A stretch of 64,000 bases of DNA from Archegozetes longisetosus (lineage: Eukaryota > Arthropoda > Arachnida > Sarcoptiformes > Trhypochthoniidae): the NCBI GenBank assembly GCA_018873245.2, contig JAEMBT020000005.1:7984001-8048000 (forward strand), read 5' to 3'. Position numbers and translations under genes: made by a program. The first letter of the stretch is position 1; each line of letters begins with the position of its first letter. Positions 25,093 to 36,265 of the stretch are shown here, one piece after another. Under the pieces are notes generated by a model, which saw nothing but the letters and a program-made list of their open reading frames with translations, did not search any database and was not told where the DNA came from.

Positions 25093-27907
25093 GCAGCAAA
25101 TAACGGGTCAGGCTCTGTTCGCCGACACCTTAAGAACTGAGAAGAAGCTTTTTATTTGTAATCCAGCCTAACATAAACTAAGCTAGCCTAACCTGACATA
25201 ACATAACATAATATAACAACATAATCTAATAAGACGATTGAAATCTAGATAAATGAAAAATTTGACGAATTTTACAAAGAAAGACTTCTGTCTGTGAATA
25301 GGGTGTCGGTGAACAGAGCCGTACCCGCTGGAAGCACTAACAACTCTGGATGTTCTATATTTTTAAATAGTCTTCAGGTTTGAACTATACTTCTCAATGA
25401 ACTTAATCTACTTTTCGATGAAGTCTTATTTCAATATCCTCACAACTATGATACGCTGTTCGTGCCAGTAACATAGACTAATTCCTTTGCGTTTTTAACT
25501 ACTTGAAAACAGTGTTACCAATGTTTATTTGAACAGTTAAGTTTATGGAGCTTTTGTCCAGTCTTAGGGACTCAGTCAACTGAACACTCGCTTATAGAAA
25601 TTGCTATTAAGTATTATGAGTATTGATGGAGAAATCTCAGCGTAATCTATTAGGAAAGTTAATTAAAATATCTTAAAGAGGAAGAATTAGAGAAAAATGT
25701 TCATTTAAAAGTGAAAGATATTTTGAAATTTTGAAATTTTCGGATTAAAAATTTTCATATGAAGGTCTCCCTTTCATACTTTTGATTTAGTATTCAAGTG
25801 AGCAAGTGTTGGTAGCGCTACTTGAAAAGATAAAATTGTATGACATTAAAACGATAAATGAGTTTCTGTCGAAGTTGTTAACAAGATGTGAGAAACATTA
25901 GCTAAAAGTCCTAAAACTGAAATCAAAGCGACATTTGAAACCTTCATAGATTTCACATTATTTACTTCGTTACTTTCGATGAATGACGTTTTTATGGTAG
26001 AAAAAATTAACCTTCAATAATGATAAGCTAGGAGATCATTAAAAATGACAAGAATCAGTTAATATTTGTGCAAAAAATTATATTTATTCATTTTAGTAGA
26101 ACCACGAAGTCATACTGAGTTATGATTTTAAAATTACAACTGGAAATGCTTGAGTTTTCCGACAAATATACTCGATAACCTGTTTAAAAATAGTTTGGAA
26201 GTAGTGTTCTCATTTGAGCGCAAATTCATTATTTTGTGCATTTCGATAGGGCTCTATCGAAATATTGAACAACAAGATACATTGATATAATAATATTAAT
26301 TACCTAAACTGAACTGAACTTGAATAATATTTGTTTTCATTAAGTTTTGTTTAAAGTTTCTTTTCAAAAATTTTTTTTAGGTATTAGTTTTACTTTGCTA
26401 TATAGAACATTATTTTTATGTCATTTGATAACAGTTCTGCTTTTGATGTTAATTTGAATTGAATTCATGAATCAATAGAATTGAAATTCCGATTTTATGT
26501 TCAGAAGCTTTCTAGTTCATGGTGGTCATTTATAATATGTTTTGTAGACATGGTTTTAAGATAATTGTGAATTTGATCACATTTGATAATTTATATATTG
26601 ATATATGTTAAAATTTCAAAGTTTTAAAAATATTTGAATTTCATTGAATAACAAAAATATTGTGCAAATTTATTTTGACCAAATATTTTGCGCAATTTTG
26701 TGCAGGTTTTGCATAAATTTTGCTCATACAATTATCGAACAACTTTCTTGTTCGATAGTACGAAAAGCGCAAGAAACAAGCGAAAACTGAGAGCCCTGTT
26801 TGCAAGTCAGAATATGAATAGATAACCGTTCAATAGACTAACCTTGTATTGCATTTTGCTATAGACGTGAAGGTCGTACTTAATATTGATAAATTCAGTT
26901 AGTAACTGTAAATCATTAATCAAATAAGTGTCTGAAATTATTGTGTACATAAACACGCTTACCAGAAATTTAAATGTGCTCTTAATTGTTGGTCAAAAAG
27001 TTGAATTGTTTCAATTTTCGATTCTATCATTTGTTACATTTGTGTTTGATTTGAATGATTCGGATTTGTAAATTAGAAATTGTTTACAAAGTTTGATCAG
27101 TTCATTCAGTTGAAGCCTTGAGAAAGTAAGACATTTTTTTTCGCAAGCCTTATATGGCTAATGTTGAGTTTTATTTTAGATTACTTATACTTTTATTCAC
27201 AATGGAATGTTTGACAAAATAAGAGAATGTTAGAGAAAGTTTTGTGTGTCTCAAACGATAAGATGTAAGCCTTGAGGCACTCTATTCTTAGAGGTGAACT
27301 CGTGATTGAAAAGTGTGTTTTAGGTCACAAATAGTACTAAATATTGAGTTTAAGTCTTCAACTCTTGCTCAAAACTTCGAACAGACCAATTTTAACTTAT
27401 GTCATATAATCATCGAATAAATTAGAATTTTTAAAATTTTGCTACTATTTGACGATAAACCTTAATTCTCACAAGACTTCTGATTAACGCATAGATTTAA
27501 TATTTCGTATCTCATATGATAAATTTATAAAATGATTTTTAATTCTAAAAATTTTCAAACGTTGTTTTCATGAAATGAAGATGTAGAAAATGATCAATTT
27601 TCAAGAATGTCATTACGAAAGTGATAAAGGAGTTTAATATCACTCTTTCATTAGGACATTAAAACGTTTTAAATGACCACTAAGCTAAATTTCAGATTTC
27701 TAGATAAGTTAAGGACTGTCTGATTGTTATAAAATTAATGAGAATTTATTTCTTATTCATATAACCGCATATCTAATCTGAACTTTAATTTACACTAGAT
27801 TCATTTAGTTTCATTTAAGTTATTATTATCTAAACGAATTAAGATAAAGAGATTTAATAACTAGATTTTGTTTGAAATTTTAATTTTAGATCTGGTGATT
27901 GCCTAAG
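25093..27907. other. intergenic between CAP copy P1 and the P450 gene
   Basis: AT-rich. A stretch at 25170-25225 has several AACCTGACAT/ACATAACAT repeats. No protein-coding similarity recognised. Confidence 0.5.
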
Positions 27908-30489
27908 ATGTTACTAACAATATTGATGCCGATAGCTATTGGGTTCATATCATATTTGGCTTATCATTTTTTACTAAAAGACAAAGCATCAAGTAAACAT
28001 ATCGAACAAATCCCTGGTCCTAAATGTCGGCACCCATTATTTGGAAATTTAGATATTTTTTGGAGTAAGAATGTTCCGTTAGCTCAAAGTAAGTATGAAT
28101 AAAACGAGTATGATGCTTCATTAAGTTTACTATTTATTTTAAAGTAAACTTTAGATAGTACTCTTTGGGTAGGCCTGTAGTTTAAGGGGCCCAACAAAAT
28201 ATCAAACCATATATATATTCTGAACCTACTCGAAGGCGGAAGTAATACTAGGGGGTCGCAGGTCCGCAGTGGTCACCCAGACCTAACCCCCTCGAGAAAT
28301 CCAAGTTTATCCATTGCGAGGTACTAAACCAAGTAAAGATGGGTATATCGAGAACTACTTGTGATAATTGATCAAGTGATCAAGCGAGGTATCAAAATGT
28401 TCAGCTCCACATACTAGAAAATTTTCGGGTCACTGCGGACCCGCGACCCCCCTAGTATTACTTCCCCCTTCGAGTAGGTTCAGAATATATATTTGGTTTG
28501 ATACTTTGTTGGGTCCCTTAAACTACAGGCCTACCTAAATTTTCAAATCTAATTATCGAAATCAAAATTTTAAGATTGATTTTAGTCAAAGTATACTCAA
28601 TAAATTAGAAATTTTAAATATAATGTACTTATTTGGTAAAAATTAAATATTTAGCTTTCTAACGAAGTTTTGTGACATAAACTATCATGAAGTTGTTATG
28701 CGATGGAAAAATTCTCTTAAACAATGTAAAATGAAGGGAATCCTATTTTTATCAGTCATTGTCTTTGATTGAAGATTGCAGTAATTCCTTTCAATTTAAA
28801 AATATTGAATTCAATATTTTTCTCATAAATGCGAAATTGGTCTTAAGTATAATTATATAAAATATTCATTCCAGTTCATTCATTCAATTTGATAAAAAAT
28901 TTTATTATATTTTCATTTATAGGCTTTCACAGAGCACTGGCTGGTCTATCAGTGATTTATGAAAAAGATGGTATTTTCAAATTCCGTTTGGGTCCGAAAG
29001 ATATAGTCTGTGTGTTCAAGCATGACATAATTGAAGTAAATGGTTTTACTCAATAAAATGCACAATCATTTTAATTATAATTTGTGTTACATAATAAAAA
29101 GCCAATTTTGACGAGCAATGAAAACATTACTAAATCAGAAGAATACAAATATCTATGGGATTGGTTGGGATTGGGATTACTTACTAGTACTGAATCTAAA
29201 TGGAGAAACAGGAGGAAAATGTTGACGCCTGCCTTCCATTTTAAAATACTCGAAGATTTCATACCAATAATGAACGAACAGTCAAATATTCTGTTGAAGG
29301 TTTTGAGAGATGCAACAAAACAACAATTCATAAATATAACTGATGTTATGATTCCATGTACTCTCGATATAATTTGTGGTATGTTTTGCTCTTTTATGGC
29401 TTATTTTATTCTATAGGAAACAAACTAAAAAATTATTATTTATTAATTAATTGAAATTTTATTGAATCATTAGAGACAGCAATGGGAATATCAATAGGGG
29501 CCCAATTGGGAAAAAATCAACAATATGTTAAAGCTATTCATAGTTTAGGAGAACTTTTTATATATCGGGTATACTCGCCATGGCTTTGGCCAGATCTCAT
29601 CTTCTACAGAACTAAGGCAGGAAAACAGTTTAGATCTAACCTGGAAACTTTACATGGAGTCACTCGAACAGTAATTAATGAACGGAAAGCAGTTCTTATG
29701 TCAAGTAAAGGAAATGAACAAAATATTGGTTCCAAAATAGATGAACAAAAGGAAGACAGTATTCATATGTCAAACAAAAATAAAAAACGCTTAGCATTTC
29801 TCGATTTGTTGTTAGACTATCACATAGAAAATAACTCATTATCATTAGAAGATATACGAGAAGAAGTGGACACTTTTATGTTCGAGGGACATGACACAAC
29901 AGGTCTAAGTCTTACTTGGACTCTATATCTACTCGGACTCTATCCTGAGGTACAAATCAAGATTCAAGAAGAACTCGATTCTATATTTGGAGAGGAAATA
30001 GAAAGAGACATAACAACAGAAGACATTAAAAGAATGACTTATTTGGAATGTGCTATTAAAGAATCTTTGCGTTTATTTCCATCCGTGCCTTTTATAGGCA
30101 GAGATCTGTCTGAAGAACTACAAATAGGAAAATATACAATACCAAAAGGAACCACTTTATACATACTTATCGATCGTATGCAACTAAATCCTGAAGTATT
30201 CGAAGATCCACTGAAGTTCAAACCAGAAAGATTTGAAGTGGGCCACACATCACATCGAAGTGTATACGCTTACGTTCCATTTTCTGCAGGACCGCGTGGG
30301 TGTATCGGCAAAAGATTTGCAATGACTGAAGAGAAAATTATATTATCCAAGATATTCTTGAATTATAACATTCGATCTGTTGATGAAAGAGATAAAATAT
30401 TAGCTTCAGGAGAAATGGTGTATCGACCTAAAGGTCCTGTCAGAGTTCAAATAATTCCGAGACAAAACTTTAAGTATGAAACTGATTAA
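27908..30489 (+). CDS. cytochrome P450, CYP4 family (CYP4V-like)
   Basis: Four exons are inferred: 27908-28088, 28923-29035, 29102-29378 and 29474-30489, all with GT-AG ends and an open frame across all joints, giving 528 residues, normal for CYP4. An N-terminal hydrophobic segment (residues 2-23) should anchor it in the ER membrane, followed by the proline hinge [25 protein letters not shown] in exon 3 is typical of the CYP4 C-helix region. The I-helix oxygen-activation motif is EGHDTTG (from E328), the K-helix ExxR is E387-R390, PERF is at 441-444, and the heme-binding [10 protein letters not shown] has Cys467 as thiolate ligand. All catalytic motifs are intact. CYP4 enzymes are NADPH-reductase-dependent monooxygenases that often hydroxylate fatty acids, hormones or xenobiotics; the substrate here cannot be read. 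The exon 3 acceptor (ATAAAAAG) is weak, but it alone gives the expected ILTSNENI context. Intron 1 holds a foldback element. Confidence 0.93.
28168..28535. mobile_element. foldback element in P450 intron 1 (family 2 core)
   Basis: The outer arms GGTAGGCCTGTAGTTTAAGG (left) and CTTAAACTACAGGCCTACC (right) are complementary over about 105 bp, including CGAAGGCGGAAGTAATACTA against TAGTATTACTTCCCCCTTCG. The centre (about 28272-28425) is directly similar to 23640-23790 of the other foldback (ATATCGAGAACTACTTGTGA). It is locally GC-rich and non-coding, and would be removed with the intron. Confidence 0.75.
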
Positions 30490-30892
30490 ATGAGTTAAAA
30501 GAGTAGCTTTGATACTATTTACTTGGAATCAATGCTCTTTCTGCAACTTTTCTTAATTGACTTTTAAAACGCGTAGTTTAAAATAATAATAATTACTGTA
30601 AATCATCTCAATATAGTTAAGTAATTGATAAGATTTTTAATAAAATAATTCAACTAAATTTAATGTCCAACAAAATGAATATCAGATAAAGAATATTAAG
30701 AATATTTCATTAATCCACTAAACGTGTGAACTGATCTATTTCTATGATTTGCGCTTATTTGCTTAAAATCACTTTTTTGTACTTTTGGTATTTGAATAAA
30801 ATTGTCTCCTTGGAGAAAAATCAGTATTAAAGTTGATTATTAAATAACTTCATGTAATATCTCAAGTAATTAAGATACTTTTAAGTCATATA
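30490..30892. other. 3' flank of the P450 gene
   Basis: Contains AATAAA at about 30640 as a likely polyadenylation signal. Nothing else seen. Confidence 0.4.
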
Positions 30893-31227
30893 TGTAAGGG
30901 TTGGCGCGCGCTGTATATAAAAAAGGAGACTTGCTCCGCTTACCTGTTTTTTGATTTGGGGGCTTCACCAGTGGTCTTTACCACGTCACTCGCTCTTGCT
31001 TCGAGAGGCTTCTTTCTTGATGAAGAGTGCGCTTCCGACGCGCTCCTCAAGTCGGCTTAACAACTTTACTGATAATCAAAACAAAGGGTTTCGTAAAAAA
31101 AGTCCAAGTTTTTATTGTTTCACATTACAGAGACACTCAAACATATTTAACAATCAGCATAAAACCCAATCAAAACCTGTTCTGGCCTTACACGCCAAAC
31201 TTTCAGATAAAAGGCCTCTCCCTTACA
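30893..31227 (+). mobile_element. solo LTR of a Ty3/gypsy-type retrotransposon
   Basis: A 335-bp unit begins TGTAAGGG and ends CCCTTACA, the inverted TG...CA ends of an LTR. It is flanked by a 4-bp TATA duplication (30889-30892 and 31228-31231). An internal TATATAAAAAAGG at about 30912 is a good LTR promoter. It is more GC-rich than its surroundings. No internal region is attached, so it is a solo LTR left by recombination. It is not the same family as the 3' LTR at 41999. The overlapping short open frames are not genes. Confidence 0.75.
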
Positions 31228-31403
31228 TATAGATAGGACTTTCATATGTTTATATTGAACAATAAGATATGCAGAAAAATTTTTTGTTTGAGGTGCAATT
31301 GCTACCAATATTTTGAGGCTCATGATTTCGGGATGTTTATGGGCTTCGTCAGAGTACGTTTAGATAATGTAAGTCTTATTAAAATTGATTATAAATCTTT
31401 CAG

Positions 31404-31830
31404 ATCGTAGTCTATGCTGGGCTCAGATGCAATAGTGGGTCATAACAAGAACTGAATGAGGAACACGTTGGTCTGGTTCGTTGGTCTATTTTGGGCGCAT
31501 GTTCAATTCAATTCGAAACTGCTACTTCGATGTCATGGACTCATGGTATCGAATAAAGTCAAATTTTAATGTTTTCCGTTTACTACTGATTATTTATGCG
31601 AAAAGTATGGTGGAAATGAAGATCACAACCATTCAAACCCGAGCTTCAGTCCAGAAACAGGATACTTCACACAAGTTGTTTGGAAATCAACAAAAGTTGA
31701 ATACACGCGTTGTTGTGGTAAAGATTCGCAGTGGTGGGATACTTATGTTGTTTACGACCATTAAACTCCCGGAAATTATGCCAGACAGTTCAAGCTGAAT
31801 ATTCTACCTCCAAATCGTCAGTGATATTCC
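31404..31830 (+). pseudogene. CAP-domain degenerate copy P2
   Basis: Exon 3 begins after CTTTCAG at 31404 (ATCGTAGTCTATGC, against ATCGTAGCGTATGC in the intact genes) but loses frame. Exon 4-like sequence from about 31590 encodes [20 protein letters not shown] and WWDTYVVYDH, recognisably the CAP FTQVVWK region. The GHF histidine is replaced by Tyr and a stop falls at the end of the second signature (31764). Exons 1-2 are not visible. It directly precedes intact gene A, as P3 precedes B and P4 precedes C. Confidence 0.8.
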
Positions 31831-32210
31831 AAAGACAGCTATAGTTCTCTAGTTTAATGAACTTTCAATTCAGAATAGTTAAATAAGATATTTCACAATT
31901 TTGGAAAATTTTATAGTTTCTAATTTGATTCCTCAGATTTTTTTGTTTTGATATATTCAATAATAGCACAGTTATTTGTCTTAATTAAAATTGAAATTTT
32001 GGCTTTCATTTCATATATTCAGTTTTAAATTTTAGGATTCAATTTACATTAAGTAGTACTGTATAACTTTGACAAAGATATCCCATGAAAAAGTTACACC
32101 CGCACCCGTCGGCATCCGCCAAATCTTGCGGATATCCATAAAAATCCACGGATGCGGATGTGTGATGTGTGAGCACATCTATATATCTAATCTGGAACTG
32201 AATCAAAAAC

Positions 32211-32218
32211 TATATATA
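32211..32218 (+). promoter_or_regulatory. TATA box of CAP gene A
   Basis: TATATATA in the context AACTGAATCAAAAACTATAT, matching the family promoter context ACTGAA..CAAAACTATA of genes B and C. It lies about 57 bp before the start codon. Confidence 0.6.
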
Positions 32219-32267
32219 GCAATGAAAATCGGGATTAATTCATGCTCGAAGTCTAATCTGAAATAAA

Positions 32268-33144
32268 ATGAAGTTAAAATTGGTTATTATTTCGATACTA
32301 ATTGCTGGTAAGTCTTTCAAGTGATGCGAATTATTCTTTAATTCTCTTATTATTTAAAATTGATAGAAAACAATAATTAAAATTCGAATTTTATAACTTC
32401 AGTTTGTTCATATTTGAAAGTATGTGCTGGCAGAGGAGCATTCCCTGATGCAACAGATGATAATTTCCAGAATGAATGTCTTCAAGCTCATAATAAATAC
32501 AGAGCACTCCATAACAGTCCTCCTCTTACTATAGATCAGAACGTAAGTAAAGCGAAGTAAATCAAAGTTTTCTATCGTGAGAATATTTAGGTATAATGCT
32601 TTTTTAATAATACTGATTCTTTGATAAAAAGCGCATAAATCGTGTGAATTATAGCAAAGATTACGTCTTAATATCAACTAATAATTATTTAGATCGTAGC
32701 GTATGCTAAGTCTCGCTGCAGATCAAGATCACAATATCAGGGATTAAGTGCCGGACACTCTGGTCTGGCATCAGGATATGGAGAAAATTTGTATTGGGGC
32801 GGCAATTCTCGCCAAGCCATGAATAGAGGAGCTGATGCCGTGAAGTCGTGGTATTAAATTCTTTTTGATAATTATTATTTTTCAGTTAACTTCAAAATTC
32901 AATAATCTGCTATAAAAGGTATGATGAAAACAGAAGTTATCGGTACGGTAATCCAGGCTTCAGCTTTGCAACCGGACATTTCACTGCAGTTGTTTGGAAA
33001 TCGACCACTAGAATTGGATGTGCGCGTTGTGCTGGTTGGGGCTCGCAATGGTATGAAACATATATAGTTTGTAACTATCAACCACCTGGTAATTATCAAG
33101 GACAATTCTCGCAAAATGTTTTGCGTCCATATTATCGAGGATAA
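32268..33144 (+). CDS. secreted GAPR-1-like CAP protein, gene A
   Basis: Four exons: 32268-32307, 32421-32542, 32693-32850 and 32919-33144, giving 181 residues with all joints in frame. Residues 1-13 ([13 protein letters not shown]) form a signal peptide. The CAP domain starts near residue 33. The four conserved CAP residues are all present: His76 (AGHS), Glu85 (GENLYW), Glu110 (WYDEN) and His127 (GHFTAVVWK). The second signature is [11 protein letters not shown]. The tail [14 protein letters not shown] matches the GAPR-1/GLIPR2 subfamily rather than the longer venom-allergen type. CAP proteins are secreted or membrane-associated and bind sterols, lipids or zinc; the role here is unknown. An alternative exon 2 acceptor at 32402 would add six residues in frame. 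AATAAA is at 33181. Confidence 0.9.
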
Positions 33145-34189
33145 TCAATTTCTCTGAGTAATGTAATTTGAATTTGAAATAATAAAATAAAATTGATTTA
33201 AAGCATAGTATATATTGGTTGGTTTCTCGAAGTTCAGAATAATTAATAAGCCAACTTAATAAAAATTATCAAAATCTTCTAAACTTGTATTCAATTATTT
33301 CAAAAATTATCAGAAATACTCAATACAAACTTTGGTGTATAGCAGCCAAAGAATCTATGAAAATAGTTTACTAGACATTTACCAGATTTTATCAGTCTTT
33401 CGAAACTGAATCCTCTCTAAACTTAAATGAAGTAATGAATTTTAAATTAAAGTGCACTTTAGATAGTAATTAAGTGTACATTTTCAACTATTAAGCCTTA
33501 CCTATCTGTATAATTTGACGTCATTGAGTTTTATCGAGTGCTGAAACTTCTCTATAAATTATATTTTGATGGAAAACTTGCTAAAAAGTTTCTTTTATGT
33601 ACACATTTTTTTCTATTGAAATATAACGGACTTCAGATTCATTAAACGAAATAAAAAATCCATTGATATTCGTTCTCAAGTCTTTAGAAATAAAGAATTA
33701 ATAATAGATACAATTAGGAATAGCATCTCTTTAAGCGTCTCTAAAAATAAAATTAAATCATATTTTATATAAAATCAGAAGATTTAAATTTGAAAGTGTA
33801 CATATTTTGATAACTAGTTATATATGATAGGTCAGAAAATTTGAATTGTCAAGTTGAATGTCAATTAATGAATAATTTTTAATAATATAAATTTGCATGA
33901 TAATTTAGTTTTGTTCTAATAGAAACTTCATGTTGTACAATGAGAGCCTCAAAAGATAAAATTTCTTGATTTCTGATTAGAAATTATTACTCAAGAAACG
34001 CTAAAATATTTCTAGAAACTTTCTATTTACAACACTAGTTCTAACTCTTATCTAACTATTTATGAATCAAACTTTTTAGTCTTTTTGTTGTAAATTATTC
34101 TTTACCAATATGTGTGCAACTTCAAAATATTTTCATACGATTATTTTAGCACTAGCTCGCTCTATAATCATCATTAGATTAGGTTAGGA
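33145..34189. other. 3' flank of gene A and spacer
   Basis: The first ~340 bp is clearly homologous to the 3' flank of gene B (GTATAGCAGCCAAAGA and neighbours), marking the duplication unit. The remainder is AT-rich with no gene. Confidence 0.6.
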
Positions 34190-34660
34190 TAAGTTCGGTT
34201 AGTTTAGGTTTGTTTAGATGTGGTTAAATTCGCAAGGTAGAGGAGTTAAGCCCTTTAACTTAACTATAAATCATTCACCAGAACACGCTGGTCTGGCACA
34301 GGAATATGGAGGAAACTTGTTTCAAAGTAGAGGTTCAATTCAATTCGAAATTATTTGTTCCGATGTTGTTGACCCATAGTATCGAATAAAGTCAAATTTT
34401 AATATTTTCCGTTCACTATTAATTGATAATTTATGGGAACAGTATGACAGTATTGAAGGCTACAACTATTCTAATTGGGATTTTAGTTCAGAAAAAGATA
34501 CTTCACTGAAGCTTTTGAAAATCAACAAGAGTTAAATACACCCACTGTTGTGGTAAACTTTCGCAATGGTGGCAAATTTATGTCGCTTATGACCATTAAA
34601 CTCTGGGAAACTATGCACAACAGTTCAACCGAATGTTTACTTCCAAATTGTCGGTGATAT
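34190..34660 (+). pseudogene. CAP-domain degenerate copy P3
   Basis: Pieces of exon 3 (CACGCTGGTCTGGCACAGGA, TATGGAGGAAACTTG) and exon 4 (GGCTACAACTATTCTAATTG, then a disrupted FTE..KS region and YAYDH before a stop) are in order but out of frame. Upstream lies a TTAGG-like intron fragment (GATTAGGTTAGGATAAG) that is also present in P4. It precedes gene B and is a duplicate of the P4 region. Confidence 0.75.
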
Positions 34661-35338
34661 TCCAAGAGATAGCTTTAGTTCTCTAGTTTAATGAACTTTC
34701 AATTCATAATAATTAAATAAAATTAGTTTAAAGTGAAGAATATTCGATTTATTTTATTTGTTCAAATTATTTATCAACTAGGCTTTAATGATTGTCACTT
34801 GATTCTCATTTTAAACAATAATGATCTTTGAAGCAAAACTTCAGATAAATGGAATTTTGAATTAGTTTTGAAATTATTTGGACTTTATTTAAATTTGTAT
34901 AATTGTTCGATTGAGAGTATAACTTGATTAATCAAACCAAAAAAGTAAATGAAAGTTTAACGGATCCTAAAATTTATTCTAAAATTCAATTTTATGATAA
35001 AAAATACGAGAAAAATAACAAAATTGTTTAATGACTCATTTTTATCTGACAGTTATTAGTTACTATGGTTTGAATACTTCAAGTATTTTATTTTACAAAA
35101 ATGATTCGCAATTGTTTAAACATCAATCATAAAAACATATTTACAATCGTTTATTTATATCCTATTCTAATAAAAAGGCAAAACTCATTTAACTTTTTGA
35201 TTCTGTCAGAAAACACCTGAACTTTAGAAGACAGATAATTGATAAGAATATTGTTTCATAAATTGTTGGTTAATAGATCACAGCTGTGTATTCTTTAAAA
35301 ATAACAATACTTCTACCCTAGCACTGAACCCAAAACTA
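34661..35338. other. spacer between P3 and gene B, duplicated upstream of gene C
   Basis: Aligns by eye with 44990-45620 nearly end to end (for example GTTCGATT..GAG, TTAATCAAACCAA and CCTAAAATTTATTC occur in both). No gene. Confidence 0.65.
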
Positions 35339-35346
35339 TAAAAAGC
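35339..35346 (+). promoter_or_regulatory. TATA box of CAP gene B
   Basis: TATAAAAA in the context AGCACTGAACCCAAAACTAT, followed by AGCGATAGAAAT. The same block precedes gene C. The ATG is 72 bp downstream. Confidence 0.65.
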
Positions 35347-35410
35347 GATAGAAATCCAGTTTAAGCTTTAATTGAAGTCTAATTTACCTCATTTACTAAT
35401 CTGAAACAAA

Positions 35411-36265
35411 ATGACTTTGAAGTTGGTCATTATTTCGATACTAATCGCTGGTAAGTCCTTCAAGTCATAAGAATTATCGTGTAACCTTTCATTATTTCGA
35501 ATTCATAAAAAATGATTATTAATATTTGAATTTTATAACTGATATATTCTCATTGGAAAGTGTGTTGGGGCAGATCAGCATTTCCTGATAAGACAGATGA
35601 CAATTTCCAGAATGAATGTCTTCAGGCTCATAATAAGTACAGAGCAATCCATAACAGTCCTCCTGTTACTATAGATCAGAACGTGAGTAAATCGAAGTAA
35701 AAGATTACTAAATTATAAACACTCGTGTTTAACCTCTGATTCGCACTAAAGGTGTTTAAATTATATGAATTATAAGTAAGATTACAGCTTAGCATGAATT
35801 GATAATTATTTAGATCGTAGCGTATGCTAAGTCTCGGTGTAATTCGAGATCACAAAGTGAGGGATTGAGTGCCGGACACTCTGGTCTGGCATCAGGATAT
35901 GGAGAAAACTTGTATTGGGGCGGCAATTCTCGCCAAGTCATGAGTAGTGCAACCGATGCCATCAAATCGTGGTATTTAAATCTTTCTAATAATTATTATT
36001 TTTCAGTTAACTTCAAGTTTCAATAATTTATCACAAAAGGTATGACGAAAATCAAAAGTACGACTACAATAATCCAGGCTTCAGCTCCGCAACTGGACAT
36101 TTCACTCAAGTTGTTTGGAAATCGACCACTAGAATTGGATGTGCGCGTTGTGCTGGTCAGGGCTCGCAATGGTATGAAACATATATAGTTTGTAACTATC
36201 AACCGCCTGGTAATTATCAAGGACAATTCCCGCAAAATGTTTTGCGTCCAAATTCTCAAGGATAA
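35411..36265 (+). CDS. secreted GAPR-1-like CAP protein, gene B
   Basis: Four exons: 35411-35450, 35561-35682, 35814-35971 and 36040-36265, with the same lengths as gene A (40, 122, 158 and 226 nt), giving 181 residues. The signal peptide is [13 protein letters not shown]. The conserved His (AGHS, 76), Glu (GENLYW, 85), Glu (WYDEN, 110) and His (GHFTQVVWK, 127) are present, and the second signature is [11 protein letters not shown]. Cysteines match gene A, including the paired CARC. It lies in the second block (P3 plus B) of the triplication and is most similar to gene C in promoter and exon 4. AATAAA is at about 36309. Confidence 0.9.

Noticed and set aside
30951..31236. Two short plus-strand open frames
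   Set aside because: They lie within the solo LTR, which is locally GC-rich and so has fewer stops.
34180..34225. TTAGG-like repeats suggestive of a telomere
   Set aside because: Only a few irregular units, and the same stretch is found in the duplicated CAP pseudogene P4 (44540-44585), so it is part of the duplicated intron.
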